DNA of 64,000 nucleotides from Natronobacillus azotifigens (GTDB lineage Bacteria > Bacillota > Bacilli > Bacillales > Amphibacillaceae): assembly GCF_026805325.1 (NCBI RefSeq), contig NZ_JAPRAT010000002.1:62001-126000 (forward strand), in the 5' to 3' direction. The number at the start of each line of letters is the position of its first letter. Positions within the stretch are counted from its first letter, which is position 1. A program made the translations under genes and the position numbers. Shown here piece by piece: positions 18,709 to 28,256 of the stretch. The notes under the pieces were generated by a model. It saw nothing but the letters and a program-made list of their open reading frames with translations. It was not told the DNA's origin and searched no databases.

Positions 18709-19832
18709 TGAAAATTGGTATTACTTGCTACCCTTCCGTCGGTGGCTCCGGTATTGTGGCAACAGAACTAGGCAAACTATTAGCTGAACAAGGGCATGAG
18801 GTGCATTTTATTACATCGAGTGTTCCTTTTCGGCTTAATAAAGTGTATCCTAGTATATATTTTCACCAAGTTGAAGTGAATCACTACCCAGTATTTCAAC
18901 ATGCACCATATGATTTAGCATTAGCAAATAAAATGGCTGAGGTTATTGATGCTGAACAACTTGATATTTTGCATGTCCATTATGCAATGCCACATGCCAT
19001 TTGTGCTATTTTAGCAAAACAAATGGCGACTCACGACGTGAAAATTGTTACAACCTTACATGGTACCGATATAACAGTATTAGGGATTGATCGTAGTTTA
19101 ACGAAGATGATAAAATATGGGATTGAGTATTCGGATGCAGTTACCGCTGTATCCGATAGTCTTGTCCAGCAAACCATTAATATGCTTGATATAACAAAAA
19201 AAATCGATGTAGTGTATAATTTTGTTGATCAAACAGAGTACTATTATCGATCAAATGAACGATTAAAAAAAGAATACAAAATAAAACCTGAAGAAAAAGT
19301 ACTTATTCACATATCAAATTTTCGAAAAGTAAAAAGGATAGAAGATGTCATTCGAACCTTTGCCAATGTTCAAGAACAAGTCTCAGCAAAATTATTATTG
19401 GTTGGTGATGGTCCTGAATATTCAGAGATGTACGAACTTGTAAAAAACCTAAATATTCAAGATCAAGTATTATTTCTAGGGAAACAAAATGATATTGCGG
19501 GATTGTTCTCCATTGCTGACCTTAAACTGCTAATGTCGGAAAAAGAGAGTTTTGGATTGGTATTAATCGAAGCCATGGCATGTGGTGTTCCTTGTATTGG
19601 GACAGAAATTGGCGGTATACCTGAAGTTATCGTACCGGGTGAAAATGGATTTATTGTTCCATTAGGCGATATAGATAATGCAGCCAAACATGCAATTGAT
19701 TTGCTAAAGAATAATGAAAAATGGAACAGATTTTCCATAAATGCACTAAATCATGTTAGCGATAATTTTTCCTCTGAAAAAATTTTGAAACAATATTTAC
19801 AAATCTACGACGCTGTCTTAATGGGTGAGTAA
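18705..19832 (+). CDS. bshA: L-malate glucosyltransferase of bacillithiol synthesis
   Basis: GT4-type glycosyltransferase that joins UDP-GlcNAc to L-malate, the first step to bacillithiol, the low-molecular-weight thiol of Bacilli. The 375 residues begin [22 protein letters not shown], the BshA signature. [11 protein letters not shown] follows, and the GT4 EX7E motif is in [22 protein letters not shown]. The start may be ATG 18705 or 18708. The deacetylase BshB must be encoded elsewhere. Confidence 0.95.
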   Translation: MMKIGITCYPSVGGSGIVATELGKLLAEQGHEVHFITSSVPFRLNKVYPSIYFHQVEVNHYPVFQHAPYDLALANKMAEVIDAEQLDILHVHYAMPHAICAILAKQMATHDVKIVTTLHGTDITVLGIDRSLTKMIKYGIEYSDAVTAVSDSLVQQTINMLDITKKIDVVYNFVDQTEYYYRSNERLKKEYKIKPEEKVLIHISNFRKVKRIEDVIRTFANVQEQVSAKLLLVGDGPEYSEMYELVKNLNIQDQVLFLGKQNDIAGLFSIADLKLLMSEKESFGLVLIEAMACGVPCIGTEIGGIPEVIVPGENGFIVPLGDIDNAAKHAIDLLKNNEKWNRFSINALNHVSDNFSSEKILKQYLQIYDAVLMGE

Positions 19833-19833
19833 T

Positions 19834-21033
19834 ATGTTTGAATCAACTTTTTATAATGCAATTAAAATAATAGAAGAGATCGAAGCAAAAGGTCATCGTG
19901 CTTATATTGTTGGTGGAGCAGTTCGAGATTTTTTGAATGACAGAAAAATTCATGATGTCGATATTGCCTCATCAGCGACACCGACAGAAATCCAAGAGAT
20001 CTTCACAAAAGTAATTCCAGTAGGAATTGAACATGGTACGGTAATTGTAAGATACAATCACCAATCCTTTGAGGTAACTACTTTTCGTACAGAAACTGGT
20101 TATACAGATTATCGACATCCTGATCAAGTTGAATTTGTGCGTTCTATTTATGATGATCTAGCACGACGAGATTTTACGATTAATGCGATTGCCATGGATA
20201 AGAAAGGTAAAATCATCGATCCTTATTCGGGGAAATTAGATATAGAGCGTCGATTAATTCGAGCTGTCGGTAATCCTGAGGATCGATTTACGGAAGATCC
20301 ATTAAGAATGTTACGAGCTTTACGATTTGTTAGTCAGTTAGATCTTGAAGTGGAACCGGCTACGTTAACGGCAATAAGTAAACAAATTCATCTCATCAAA
20401 CACTTAGCGATCGAACGTATATCTGTTGAGTTTGAGAAAATGTTAGCTGGTGCCAATTTTAGAACTGCTCTAAAACTCTTTAAAGAGCTAAATGTCTGGA
20501 CTTACTTCCCTGTTTTGCATTTCGATCGATCTCTTATCAAATGTTTATATGATCTTCCGATTTCCTTATTAAAACTATATGAATGTTTTGCTTATCTAAA
20601 AATGAAAGACGATCAAGTAGATATGAAGCAACTAACAAAAAGTTTTAAACAGTCCAAGGAAACATTCCGAAATGCAGAGCAGTTAGTAACATCATTAGTA
20701 GAATACAAAGTAGATGGATTGTCCAATTGGCTAATTTATAAGTTTCCTGAATCACTCTATGAAAGTTTCTTTCGTCTAGTGAAAGCATTATTTCACTCCT
20801 TTGTTGTGGGTGATCTAAAAGCGAGAAGGAAACATTTAGCGATTCAATCAAGAAAAGAGTTAGCGGTTTCAGGGACTGATATCATTATATGGTATCCAGA
20901 TCGTGCTAAAGGTCAATGGATACAAACACTTCTGAACCGAATAGAGTATGCGGTAGTAGAAAATCAAATAGATAATAACATTGATGCCATAAAGGAGTGG
21001 GTCAATTCGTGTCATCCACCCGAGAACAATTAA
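19834..21033 (+). CDS. cca: CCA tRNA nucleotidyltransferase
   Basis: Adds or repairs the 3' CCA end of tRNAs without a template. The 399-residue class II enzyme has IVGGAVRDFLNDRKIHDVDIA near residue 25, with the catalytic DxD. TTFRTETGYTDYRHP and RRDFTINAIAMD follow, then the RNA-binding body. ATG 19834 has GGGTGAG upstream; GTG 19825 overlaps the bshA stop codon region and is less likely. The order bshA-cca-birA-panB is conserved in Bacillus. Confidence 0.97.
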   Translation: MFESTFYNAIKIIEEIEAKGHRAYIVGGAVRDFLNDRKIHDVDIASSATPTEIQEIFTKVIPVGIEHGTVIVRYNHQSFEVTTFRTETGYTDYRHPDQVEFVRSIYDDLARRDFTINAIAMDKKGKIIDPYSGKLDIERRLIRAVGNPEDRFTEDPLRMLRALRFVSQLDLEVEPATLTAISKQIHLIKHLAIERISVEFEKMLAGANFRTALKLFKELNVWTYFPVLHFDRSLIKCLYDLPISLLKLYECFAYLKMKDDQVDMKQLTKSFKQSKETFRNAEQLVTSLVEYKVDGLSNWLIYKFPESLYESFFRLVKALFHSFVVGDLKARRKHLAIQSRKELAVSGTDIIIWYPDRAKGQWIQTLLNRIEYAVVENQIDNNIDAIKEWVNSCHPPENN

Positions 21034-22043
21034 TCGAATTACTTGCAAAACAAGGAGGTTCTTTTGTTTCTGGTCAATGGATATCAGAAACATTAGAAAT
21101 TTCAAGGACAGCTGTCTGGAAGCAAATGAAGCAGTTGGAGAAAGACGGATACCAGTTCGAGGCAGTCCCTAACAAAGGCTATAGAATTGTAGAAGTACCT
21201 CATAAACTAAGCGCAAATACAATTCAATGGGGATTACATACGAAGTGGCTAGGGAAAGAGATTGTTCACCATGATCGTATTTCGTCTACACAAACAACTG
21301 CTATTGAATATGCTCAAGAAGGTTGTGATCATGGAACAGTGATTGTTGCGAATAGACAATCGAATGGTCGAGGGCGTTTGAGTAGACAGTGGTATTCTGA
21401 TAATGATCAAGGTATTTGGTTAAGTGTCGTCTTACGGCCAGATATCTCACCAATGAAGGCGCCCCAACTTACATTAGTAACGGCTACTGTATTGGCAGAA
21501 GTAATCGAACAGATATCCCAAACCACTCCCGCCATTAAATGGCCAAACGACCTGTTACTGAATAATCGCAAGCTTGCCGGAATCTTAACAGAGATGCAAG
21601 CTGAACAAGATAAAATTCATTATCTTGTCATTGGCATTGGCATCAATGTAAATCAGTCGTATCAAGAGATGGATCTTTCGGTGAGAGAAATAGCAACATC
21701 TTTGCAAATAGAAACAGGTAAAACTTTTCATCAAACAACGTTTATTCAACTATTGCTAGAATGCTTAGAACGTCGTTATCAGCAATATTTAGATGAGGGT
21801 TTTCATTTGATAAAAGCAAGCTGGGAACAATATGCTTATAAAATGAACAAGGAAGTTACTTATCAAACAGGAAAGGCTAAGCAAAAAGGGTTCATTCGTG
21901 GAATTGCAGAGGATGGAGCTTTGTTAATGGAGACCGAGTCAGGACGCATAGATTCTCTCTATTCAGCGGAGATTGATTGGTTTTCATCTGATCCCGGAGC
22001 AACCGTCCGTAAGACTCTCACTTCAAAACAACAAGAAAATTAA
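21009..22043 (+). CDS. birA: Biotin-protein ligase / biotin operon repressor, C-terminus supplied by a mobile element
   Basis: Bifunctional BirA: the N-terminal winged helix (about residues 1-65, with SGQWISETLEISRTAVWKQMKQL) represses biotin genes, and the ligase domain makes biotinyl-AMP and loads biotin on carboxylases. The ligase signature NGRGRLSRQWYSD and KWPNDLLLNNRKLAGIL are intact. GTG 21009 has AAAGGAG at 20991-20997. The native sequence appears to end near DWFSSD; the last 17 residues, PGATVRKTLTSKQQEN and stop, are read from the repeat element starting at 21993. Confidence 0.93.
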   Translation: MSSTREQLIELLAKQGGSFVSGQWISETLEISRTAVWKQMKQLEKDGYQFEAVPNKGYRIVEVPHKLSANTIQWGLHTKWLGKEIVHHDRISSTQTTAIEYAQEGCDHGTVIVANRQSNGRGRLSRQWYSDNDQGIWLSVVLRPDISPMKAPQLTLVTATVLAEVIEQISQTTPAIKWPNDLLLNNRKLAGILTEMQAEQDKIHYLVIGIGINVNQSYQEMDLSVREIATSLQIETGKTFHQTTFIQLLLECLERRYQQYLDEGFHLIKASWEQYAYKMNKEVTYQTGKAKQKGFIRGIAEDGALLMETESGRIDSLYSAEIDWFSSDPGATVRKTLTSKQQEN

Positions 22044-22137
22044 CGTTGTTTACGTTCGAGCAACGGACGCTAGCACCCCGAATGGTTCAACTAACAATCA
22101 GTGGGGAAACCACCCCCTGATTGAAGTTTCACTTTAT
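21993..22137 (+). mobile_element. Small non-autonomous element, copy A (IS200/IS605-like, TnpB-less)
   Basis: A 145-bp unit starting CCCGGAGCAACCGTCCG and ending GAAGTTTCACTTTAT. CCGTCCG pairs with CGGACG around an inner AAACAAC/GTTGTTT stem. A strong terminal hairpin AATCAG-GGGG/CCCC-CTGATT precedes the end. It carries no gene. Short subterminal hairpins and a T-rich pentamer at the ends are typical of IS605-type ends; the assignment is inference. Confidence 0.7.
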
Positions 22138-22306
22138 CCCGGAGCAACCGTCCGTAAGACTCTCACTTCAAAACAACAAGAGAATTAATGTTGTTTACGT
22201 TCGAGCAACGGACGCTAGCACCCCGAATGGTTCAAGGGCCTTTAGGTCATCCTTTAGGGCTAACAATCAGTGGAGAAACCACCCCCTGATTGAAGTTTCA
22301 CTTTAT
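22138..22306 (+). mobile_element. Small non-autonomous element, copy B in direct tandem with copy A
   Basis: 169 bp, nearly identical to copy A and abutting its TTTAT end with no spacer. It differs by a 24-bp insertion (22235-22258) containing two direct CCTTTAGG repeats. The panB ribosome-binding site GAGGAG starts about four bases past its right end. Confidence 0.75.
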
Positions 22307-22323
22307 ATGAGGAGTGTTTTGTT

Positions 22324-23160
22324 ATGAAAAATACGATATCATTAAAAAATATGAAGTACGATAAGGAAAAAATTACGATGGTCACGGCATATGATTATCC
22401 TTCAGCGAAGCTCGTTGAGCAAGCTAATGTTGATATGATTTTAGTTGGAGATTCTTTAGGAATGGTAGTGTTAGGATATGAATCAACCATTCAAGTCACA
22501 GTAGATGATATGATTCATCATGGGAAAGCTGTTACACGAGGAGCACCAAATACATTTGTTGTAGTGGACATGCCATTTATGTCTTATCATATATCCCTGG
22601 AAGACTCCATGAAACAAGCCAAAAGAATTTTCCAAGAAACCGGAGCACAAGCTCTTAAGGTTGAAGGGGGATCTCCTGAAATCCTTACTGTCGTTCAAAG
22701 ATTAACAAATGCGGGAATTCCAATTGTTGCTCATATTGGATTAACGCCACAATCGGTAAATGTGTTTGGTGGTTTCAAAGTGCAAGGTAAGGACCAGGAA
22801 AGTGCAGAAAAATTAATTCATGATGCAGAAGCTTTACAAGCTCATGGAGCAATCGCTTGTGTATTAGAATGTGTACCGAAGCAACTAGCAGCAACAATTA
22901 CAAGTCGTCTAACTATTCCCACGATTGGAATTGGGGCAGGAGTTGATTGTGATGGACAAGTGTTAGTTTATCATGATCTTTTACAATATGGTGTAGATCG
23001 CCTAGCTAAATTTGTGAAAACCTATGCGGATGTAAATCAAGTAACGAAACATGCAATTTCAGAGTATGTAGCAGATGTAAAAGCAAATAATTTCCCAGAA
23101 GAAAAACATAGTTATTTGTTGGATCCAAACACTGTTTTACCTGAAAAGATGGGGGAATAG
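22324..23160 (+). CDS. panB: 3-methyl-2-oxobutanoate hydroxymethyltransferase
   Basis: First committed step of pantothenate synthesis: transfers a hydroxymethyl group from methylenetetrahydrofolate to ketoisovalerate. The 278-residue TIM-barrel protein has [26 protein letters not shown] with the magnesium aspartate, [15 protein letters not shown] and [25 protein letters not shown] precedes the ATG. First gene of panBCD. The tandem mobile elements just upstream separate it from birA, and any panB promoter must lie within or next to them. Confidence 0.97.
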   Translation: MKNTISLKNMKYDKEKITMVTAYDYPSAKLVEQANVDMILVGDSLGMVVLGYESTIQVTVDDMIHHGKAVTRGAPNTFVVVDMPFMSYHISLEDSMKQAKRIFQETGAQALKVEGGSPEILTVVQRLTNAGIPIVAHIGLTPQSVNVFGGFKVQGKDQESAEKLIHDAEALQAHGAIACVLECVPKQLAATITSRLTIPTIGIGAGVDCDGQVLVYHDLLQYGVDRLAKFVKTYADVNQVTKHAISEYVADVKANNFPEEKHSYLLDPNTVLPEKMGE

Positions 23161-23163
23161 TCC

Positions 23164-24009
23164 ATGAAAATAATTCGATCTGTAAAAGAAATGCAAGATC
23201 AAGCGATCCTACTAAGGTCTCAAGGGAAAACGATCGGATTTGCCCCGACAATGGGATATTTACATGATGGTCACATCGCTTTGATGAGACAAGCACGGAA
23301 AGAAAACGATATTGTGATTGCTAGCATCTTTGTTAATCCACTTCAATTTGGTGAGAATGAAGATTTCGATAAATACCCTCGTGATGAAGCAAGGGATAGG
23401 AAAATTGTAGAAAAGGAACAAGTAGATATTTTATTTCTTCCTGATATTTCAGAGATGTATCCTAATTCAATGGGTGTTACAATGGATGTAGTTAGTCGTA
23501 TAGGCGTACTATGTGATCGTAATCGCCCTGGTCATTTCAAAGGTGTGATTACGGTATTAACGAAGTTATTCCATCTTACACAACCAAGTCGAGCCTACTT
23601 TGGATTAAAAGATGCACAACAAGTAGCAGTTGTTGATTTACTGGTAACGGATTTAAATTTTCCGATCGAAATTAAGATGGTACCCACGGTTCGTGAACCA
23701 GATGGTTTGGCAAAAAGTAGTCGAAATGTTTACTTAACAGAGCAAGAGCGACTAGAATCTAAACACTTATATCAAGCTTTGCAATTAGGAAAGCAAAAAA
23801 TAATTGACGGTCAAAAAAATCCTGTTATGATAGTGAATGAAGTTAAAACCTATTTGAAACAAAATATAACAGGTAAAATTGATTATTTGGAATTACTATC
23901 CTATCCTACATTATCACCAGTTAATTTGATTGATGAACAAGTAATCATAGCGGTCGCTGTCCAGTACAGTCAAGCCCGCTTAATTGATAATATCATTGTT
24001 ACACCATAG
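23164..24009 (+). CDS. panC: Pantothenate synthetase
   Basis: ATP-dependent ligation of pantoate and beta-alanine. The 281 residues carry the nucleotidyl-transferase HxGH motif in PTMGYLHDGHIALM (about residue 30), FVNPLQFG, FGLKDAQQ and the KMSKS-like GLAKSSRN. Three bases separate it from panB, with GGGGG in the panB stop region as ribosome-binding site. It joins the PanB/PanE branch to PanD-made beta-alanine. Confidence 0.97.
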   Translation: MKIIRSVKEMQDQAILLRSQGKTIGFAPTMGYLHDGHIALMRQARKENDIVIASIFVNPLQFGENEDFDKYPRDEARDRKIVEKEQVDILFLPDISEMYPNSMGVTMDVVSRIGVLCDRNRPGHFKGVITVLTKLFHLTQPSRAYFGLKDAQQVAVVDLLVTDLNFPIEIKMVPTVREPDGLAKSSRNVYLTEQERLESKHLYQALQLGKQKIIDGQKNPVMIVNEVKTYLKQNITGKIDYLELLSYPTLSPVNLIDEQVIIAVAVQYSQARLIDNIIVTP

Positions 24010-24046
24010 AGAAATGATCTGAGCTGTTACACTAGGAGGAATAAAC

Positions 24047-24430
24047 ATGTATCGAACCATGATGAAAGCAAAAATTCATCGCGCACGTGTCACGGAAGCG
24101 AACTTAAATTATGTTGGTAGCATTACGATTGATCAAGACATTATGGACCAAGTAGGGATTTTACCACATGAAAAAGTTCAAATAGTAAATAATAACAATG
24201 GCGCGCGTTTGGAAACCTATGTAATTCCTGGTGAGCGAAAAAGTAAAATCTTTTGTCTAAACGGCGCAGCAGCAAGACTTGTACAAAAGGACGATATCAT
24301 TATTGTTGTTTCCTATGCAATGGTATCGGATGAGGAATTGACGACTTTTAAACCCAAAGTTGCTTTAATGGATTACGATAATCAGATCACTCAGATTATT
24401 GACCAAGAACCTCCGTTAACAGAACTTTAA
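24047..24430 (+). CDS. panD: Aspartate 1-decarboxylase proenzyme
   Basis: Makes beta-alanine from aspartate using a pyruvoyl cofactor formed by self-cleavage. The cleavage site Gly24-Ser25 is visible in NYVGSITID, so the mature alpha chain starts at Ser25. Tyr58-equivalent and the NGAAARL loop with IVSYA are also present. The 127 residues equal the usual length. AGGAGG precedes the ATG. Third gene of the pan operon. Confidence 0.97.
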   Translation: MYRTMMKAKIHRARVTEANLNYVGSITIDQDIMDQVGILPHEKVQIVNNNNGARLETYVIPGERKSKIFCLNGAAARLVQKDDIIIVVSYAMVSDEELTTFKPKVALMDYDNQITQIIDQEPPLTEL

Positions 24431-24436
24431 AAAACG

Positions 24437-24466
24437 AGCTCTTACCATTTTGGTAAGAGCTTGTCC
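24437..24466 (+). terminator. Hairpin after panD
   Basis: A 10-bp perfect stem (24437-24446 with 24452-24461) with a 5-base loop. The following TTGTCCTTAT is a poor T tract, so it may be a partial terminator or RNA 3' stabiliser. Confidence 0.5.
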
Positions 24467-24502
24467 TTATGTAAAGAAAATGTAGATCTTGGGGCTGAGA
24501 AG

Positions 24503-27265
24503 ATGAACAAATTTGCAATCATTGATCTTGAAACAACGGGAAATTCTCCTGCCAAAGGAGACCGAATTATTGAAATTGGTGTGGTGGTTTGGAAAGACGG
24601 GGAAATCATTCAGCAATACGATCGTTTGATTAATCCGAATGTCCATATTTCTCGTTTTATCACTTATCTAACGGGAATAACGAATGAATCTGTCATTCAC
24701 GAACCAACTTTTGAAATGGTTGCCCGTGAAGTTCGTGCGTTGTTTAATGATGCTTATTTCGTGGCACACAATGTACCATTTGATTTAGGTTTTTTAAATG
24801 CTGAACTAAAACGTGTTGGATTAGCGCCATTAACTCAACCAGTAATTGACACGGTTGAACTAGCGCGTATATTATTACCAACCGCCCCTGGGTTTAAACT
24901 TGTCCAATTAGCAGATTGGTTATCGTTTCAACACCAAAACCCACACCGAGCTTTATCTGATGCATACGTTACAACCGAATTATTATCAAGATTAATCGAT
25001 AAAGTGAACAACTTACCGTTAAGAACAATTGAAATGCTGGCAAAAATTGAGCCAAATTTAAAAAGCAATTTGGCAACGATACTTGCAACACGACAAAAAG
25101 AGGCCAAGAGTTCGTTGGAGGAAGATGATCGCTATGAAGTCGTCCAAGGGTTGGCGATTAAAAAAATGCCTCCGGATCATAAAGTAGAACATCCAACTTC
25201 GATCGAATCGTTTGGTGCCTTCTTAGATCAATTATTTTCAAACAATGGAAGATTAGCATCTGAAATGGATAATTATGAAGCACGAGCTGGCCAAAGAGAA
25301 ATGGCAGAGCACATTTATCATATTTTTCAAAGTGAACAGCACGGTATTATTGAAGCTGAAACAGGCACAGGTAAATCATTAGCCTACTTGATTGCTGGGA
25401 TTTATCAAGCAGTTTCCACAAACGATAGAATTATAATAAGTACATACCTGACATTATTACAAAGTCAGTTAATGGATCATGAAATTCCATTATTAAAGAA
25501 AGTTGTACCTTTTCCCTTTACTGTAGTCGTACTAAAAGGAAAACAACATTATTTGAGTTTAAAAAAGTTTTCAGAAACTTTGCGTTATCACAAAACAGAT
25601 AACTATGATCAAGTACTAACGAAAGCAATTTTATTAGTCTGGTTAACGGAAACAAAAACCGGTGATATCGACGAAATTCAGTTACCGACTAGTGGACAAC
25701 GTTTCTTTCGAATGGTATCTTCTGAAGCAGAAGGCCAATTGCAACCAACGTCTAAGCCTTCTATGTATTCCTTTTATCAACGCGCTAGAGAACGGGCCCT
25801 GTCCGCTGATCTCGTTATTACGAATCACGCCTTGTTATGCACGAATATGACGCATGAGGATCGTTTATTACCCGAATTTGATAAAGTGATTGTAGATGAA
25901 GCACATCATTTAGCAGCGAGCACAGGTCAACACTTTGGATTACAATTGGATTATGTTTCATGTTTAAGAATATTAACTAGTACAGAGAAACTTTTTTCAA
26001 CTCGTCATCATCAAATAGGTGGTATCAAAAATGACTCTGATCTATCTCTGTTTAAAGAAACCCTTCAAGCTGCGAAAGAAGAGACGGACACTTTGTTTCG
26101 TTATCTATTTCATTTTGTGAAAGGGAAGCAAGAGAAAGATCGAAATATTAACGATACGGGACGCTATCAATATACCATTGTTGAGGAAGACTCATCAGAT
26201 TGGCGAATTTGTCTTGAAATGGTTAGTCGACTTCGTTTTCTCCTTCGTGACCTCACGACAATGTTAGAAGCATTGTACATGCAGATGGAAGGTCCTGATA
26301 GAGAGCGATTCTTATCAAAAACAGACGAATTAGAGGCATTGTCAAAAAAACTTCATAACTATTTTTATTTAACCTCAGCGAACGATCGAATTAGTTGGGT
26401 GGAGATTGAAGCAACTGGTGCTCAAAATGCCGTGTTCTTGTTTCAACAACCCATTGATGTGGCAAAGGTCTTGAAAGAGCAATTGTTTGATAAAAGAAAA
26501 AGTGTGGTACTAACTAGTGCATCTATTAGTGTAAAAAAATCTTTTGACCATTTTAAAACGACAATTGGCTTAAATGATCTTGCACTGATTGAACACAAGC
26601 TTCCCTCTCCATATCACTATGAAGATCAAGTGAGAGTATTGATTCCTAATGATTTTCCTATAGCAAAATACCAAGCAATGGATCCTTTTATCGAAGCAAC
26701 GTGTGAAGCTGTTTTTAGTCTAGCTGAAGTAACGAAAGGTAGAATGTTAATTTTATTTACTTCTTATGATATGCTAAAAAAGGCTTACAAAATATTACGA
26801 GAAATTTTAGCAGATGATTATGTTATCATTGCACAGGGTATTTCAAGTGGAAGCCGAGAACGACTAAAAAAGAACTTTCAAACGTTTGATCAGTCCATAT
26901 TATTAGGTACCAATTCTTTCTGGGAAGGAATTGACATACCAGGTAGCGATCTGTCTTGTGTGGTTATTGTCAGGCTTCCTTTTGAGTCCCCTAACCATCC
27001 TGTGTATCAAGTGAAGTCTGAACAGTTAAAGAAGAAGGGGAAAAATCCTTTTATGGATTTATCATTACCGAATGCCGTAATTCGTTTTAAACAAGGGTTT
27101 GGTCGACTTATACGGTCTACCACTGATCGGGGCATCATTTTTATTTGTGATGATCGGATTATGACTGCTAAATATGGTAAATATTTTATTGATTCAGTGC
27201 CAAAAGTTCCGATTCACTATCGCTCCACTAATGAATTATTGGAAATCGCACAAATTTGGTTATGA
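24503..27265 (+). CDS. dinG: Bifunctional exonuclease / ATP-dependent helicase DinG
   Basis: A 920-residue protein fusing an N-terminal DEDDh 3'-5' exonuclease (FAIIDLETTG at about residue 5 with D and E; AHNVPFDLGFL; HRALSDAY with the final H and D) to an XPD-like superfamily 2 helicase domain. Walker A is ETGTGKS near residue 287, and the DEAH box is VDEAHH near residue 465. The late motif FGRLIRS is present. The four iron-sulfur cysteines of Gram-negative DinG are not obvious, as in other Bacillus DinG. ATG 24503 follows GGGGCTGAG; the longer frame starts inside a hairpin. Confidence 0.93.
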   Translation: MNKFAIIDLETTGNSPAKGDRIIEIGVVVWKDGEIIQQYDRLINPNVHISRFITYLTGITNESVIHEPTFEMVAREVRALFNDAYFVAHNVPFDLGFLNAELKRVGLAPLTQPVIDTVELARILLPTAPGFKLVQLADWLSFQHQNPHRALSDAYVTTELLSRLIDKVNNLPLRTIEMLAKIEPNLKSNLATILATRQKEAKSSLEEDDRYEVVQGLAIKKMPPDHKVEHPTSIESFGAFLDQLFSNNGRLASEMDNYEARAGQREMAEHIYHIFQSEQHGIIEAETGTGKSLAYLIAGIYQAVSTNDRIIISTYLTLLQSQLMDHEIPLLKKVVPFPFTVVVLKGKQHYLSLKKFSETLRYHKTDNYDQVLTKAILLVWLTETKTGDIDEIQLPTSGQRFFRMVSSEAEGQLQPTSKPSMYSFYQRARERALSADLVITNHALLCTNMTHEDRLLPEFDKVIVDEAHHLAASTGQHFGLQLDYVSCLRILTSTEKLFSTRHHQIGGIKNDSDLSLFKETLQAAKEETDTLFRYLFHFVKGKQEKDRNINDTGRYQYTIVEEDSSDWRICLEMVSRLRFLLRDLTTMLEALYMQMEGPDRERFLSKTDELEALSKKLHNYFYLTSANDRISWVEIEATGAQNAVFLFQQPIDVAKVLKEQLFDKRKSVVLTSASISVKKSFDHFKTTIGLNDLALIEHKLPSPYHYEDQVRVLIPNDFPIAKYQAMDPFIEATCEAVFSLAEVTKGRMLILFTSYDMLKKAYKILREILADDYVIIAQGISSGSRERLKKNFQTFDQSILLGTNSFWEGIDIPGSDLSCVVIVRLPFESPNHPVYQVKSEQLKKKGKNPFMDLSLPNAVIRFKQGFGRLIRSTTDRGIIFICDDRIMTAKYGKYFIDSVPKVPIHYRSTNELLEIAQIWL

Positions 27266-27319
27266 CGCACGCTATGATTACACATCCTATTGCTATAATT
27301 CAGGAAAGCAGGTAGGTAA

Positions 27320-28117
27320 ATGCGTCTCAAGCGATTCATTATTTTGTGCATAAGCATCGGTATCCCATTCTTGGTATCCTTTTCGTCTGAGGATTACCAA
27401 ACAGGAGTGATTGAACTAGAAGAAGCATCTCTCTATTTTTTAAATCTCCCAGACGGAGAAGCAACGTTAATAAAAACGCCTCAAAAGGGATATTATTTGA
27501 TCAATACTGCCTCTGCATATAGTAAAGATGCCTTATTTGATAAATTGAAACATTTACACATAAAAAAAATTGAAGGACTCTTTTTAACTGAAGAAACAGA
27601 CCAATATGCAGAAAATGCGGGAGCGATTATTGAGGAATTTGAAGTATCGGATCTTTATTTATCGAATCACAGTACTTTGAGAAGTCACTATTCAGAGCTA
27701 GACGTGAATCTTCATCTCTTGAAGGAAAATGACTTTATAAATCTTGAAAGTGATTTAAGTGTGAAAGTATTGGCGACCAACTCAGGAGGTGCGATGACAC
27801 TGTTGCTAAATTATGGGGAGACAACCATTTTATATATGGGTATTGATGATCCTGTTCATGATTTAATGATACAACATCATCAGTTGAATCCAAATATCAT
27901 AAAAGTAGCGAATTTTGGTCAAGGATACTCTCCTAGTGAAGAACTTCTACAAGCATGTGACCCGCATGTGGGTATTGTTTTTCACGAAAAGAATGAACTT
28001 GTAAATGAAGATATTATTAATCGGCTTGAACAGTTTTGGATTGATGTTTATCAATTGAAGCAAGTGGGTACAACGATTGTGCGTATGAATAAAAATGATT
28101 ATGAAATTATTCCGTAG
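27320..28117 (+). CDS. Secreted or membrane-anchored metallo-beta-lactamase-fold protein with degraded metal site
   Basis: A 265-residue protein with an N-terminal hydrophobic segment (FIILCISIGIPFLVSF) and a body resembling the beta-lactamase-fold domain of ComEC-type proteins: DGEATLIKTPQKGYYLINTA, then KIEGLFLTEETDQYAENAGAI, where ComEC-like proteins have LTHxDxDHxGG. Both histidines and one aspartate are replaced, so hydrolase activity is unlikely. LYMGIDDP later resembles the conserved GD motif. Not present between dinG and ypmA in B. subtilis. It may be a binding or structural protein; function unknown. Confidence 0.6.
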   Translation: MRLKRFIILCISIGIPFLVSFSSEDYQTGVIELEEASLYFLNLPDGEATLIKTPQKGYYLINTASAYSKDALFDKLKHLHIKKIEGLFLTEETDQYAENAGAIIEEFEVSDLYLSNHSTLRSHYSELDVNLHLLKENDFINLESDLSVKVLATNSGGAMTLLLNYGETTILYMGIDDPVHDLMIQHHQLNPNIIKVANFGQGYSPSEELLQACDPHVGIVFHEKNELVNEDIINRLEQFWIDVYQLKQVGTTIVRMNKNDYEIIP

Positions 28118-28171
28118 AAATGCAAAAATAGTCAAAAAATCGATAACCAGTCATTATTTTGATGAAAAACC

Positions 28172-28180
28172 TGTTATAAT
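28172..28180 (+). promoter_or_regulatory. Extended -10 promoter upstream of ypmA
   Basis: TG at 28172-28173, one base, then a perfect TATAAT at 28175-28180. No good -35 at 17 bases, consistent with an extended -10 promoter. It would drive ypmA-ypmB-aspB-asnS. Confidence 0.55.
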
Positions 28181-28256
28181 TAGATAAACTGTTTTTATTA
28201 ACATTCCTTAATTAAGGATTTTATTAAATACAACCTAAATGGAAAGCTGGGATATA

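Noticed and set aside
21973..22327. Two ORFs of 71 and 68 codons sharing a repeated peptide between birA and panB
   Set aside because: They are translations of the tandem mobile elements and have no ribosome-binding sites; the repeated peptide only reflects the repeated DNA.
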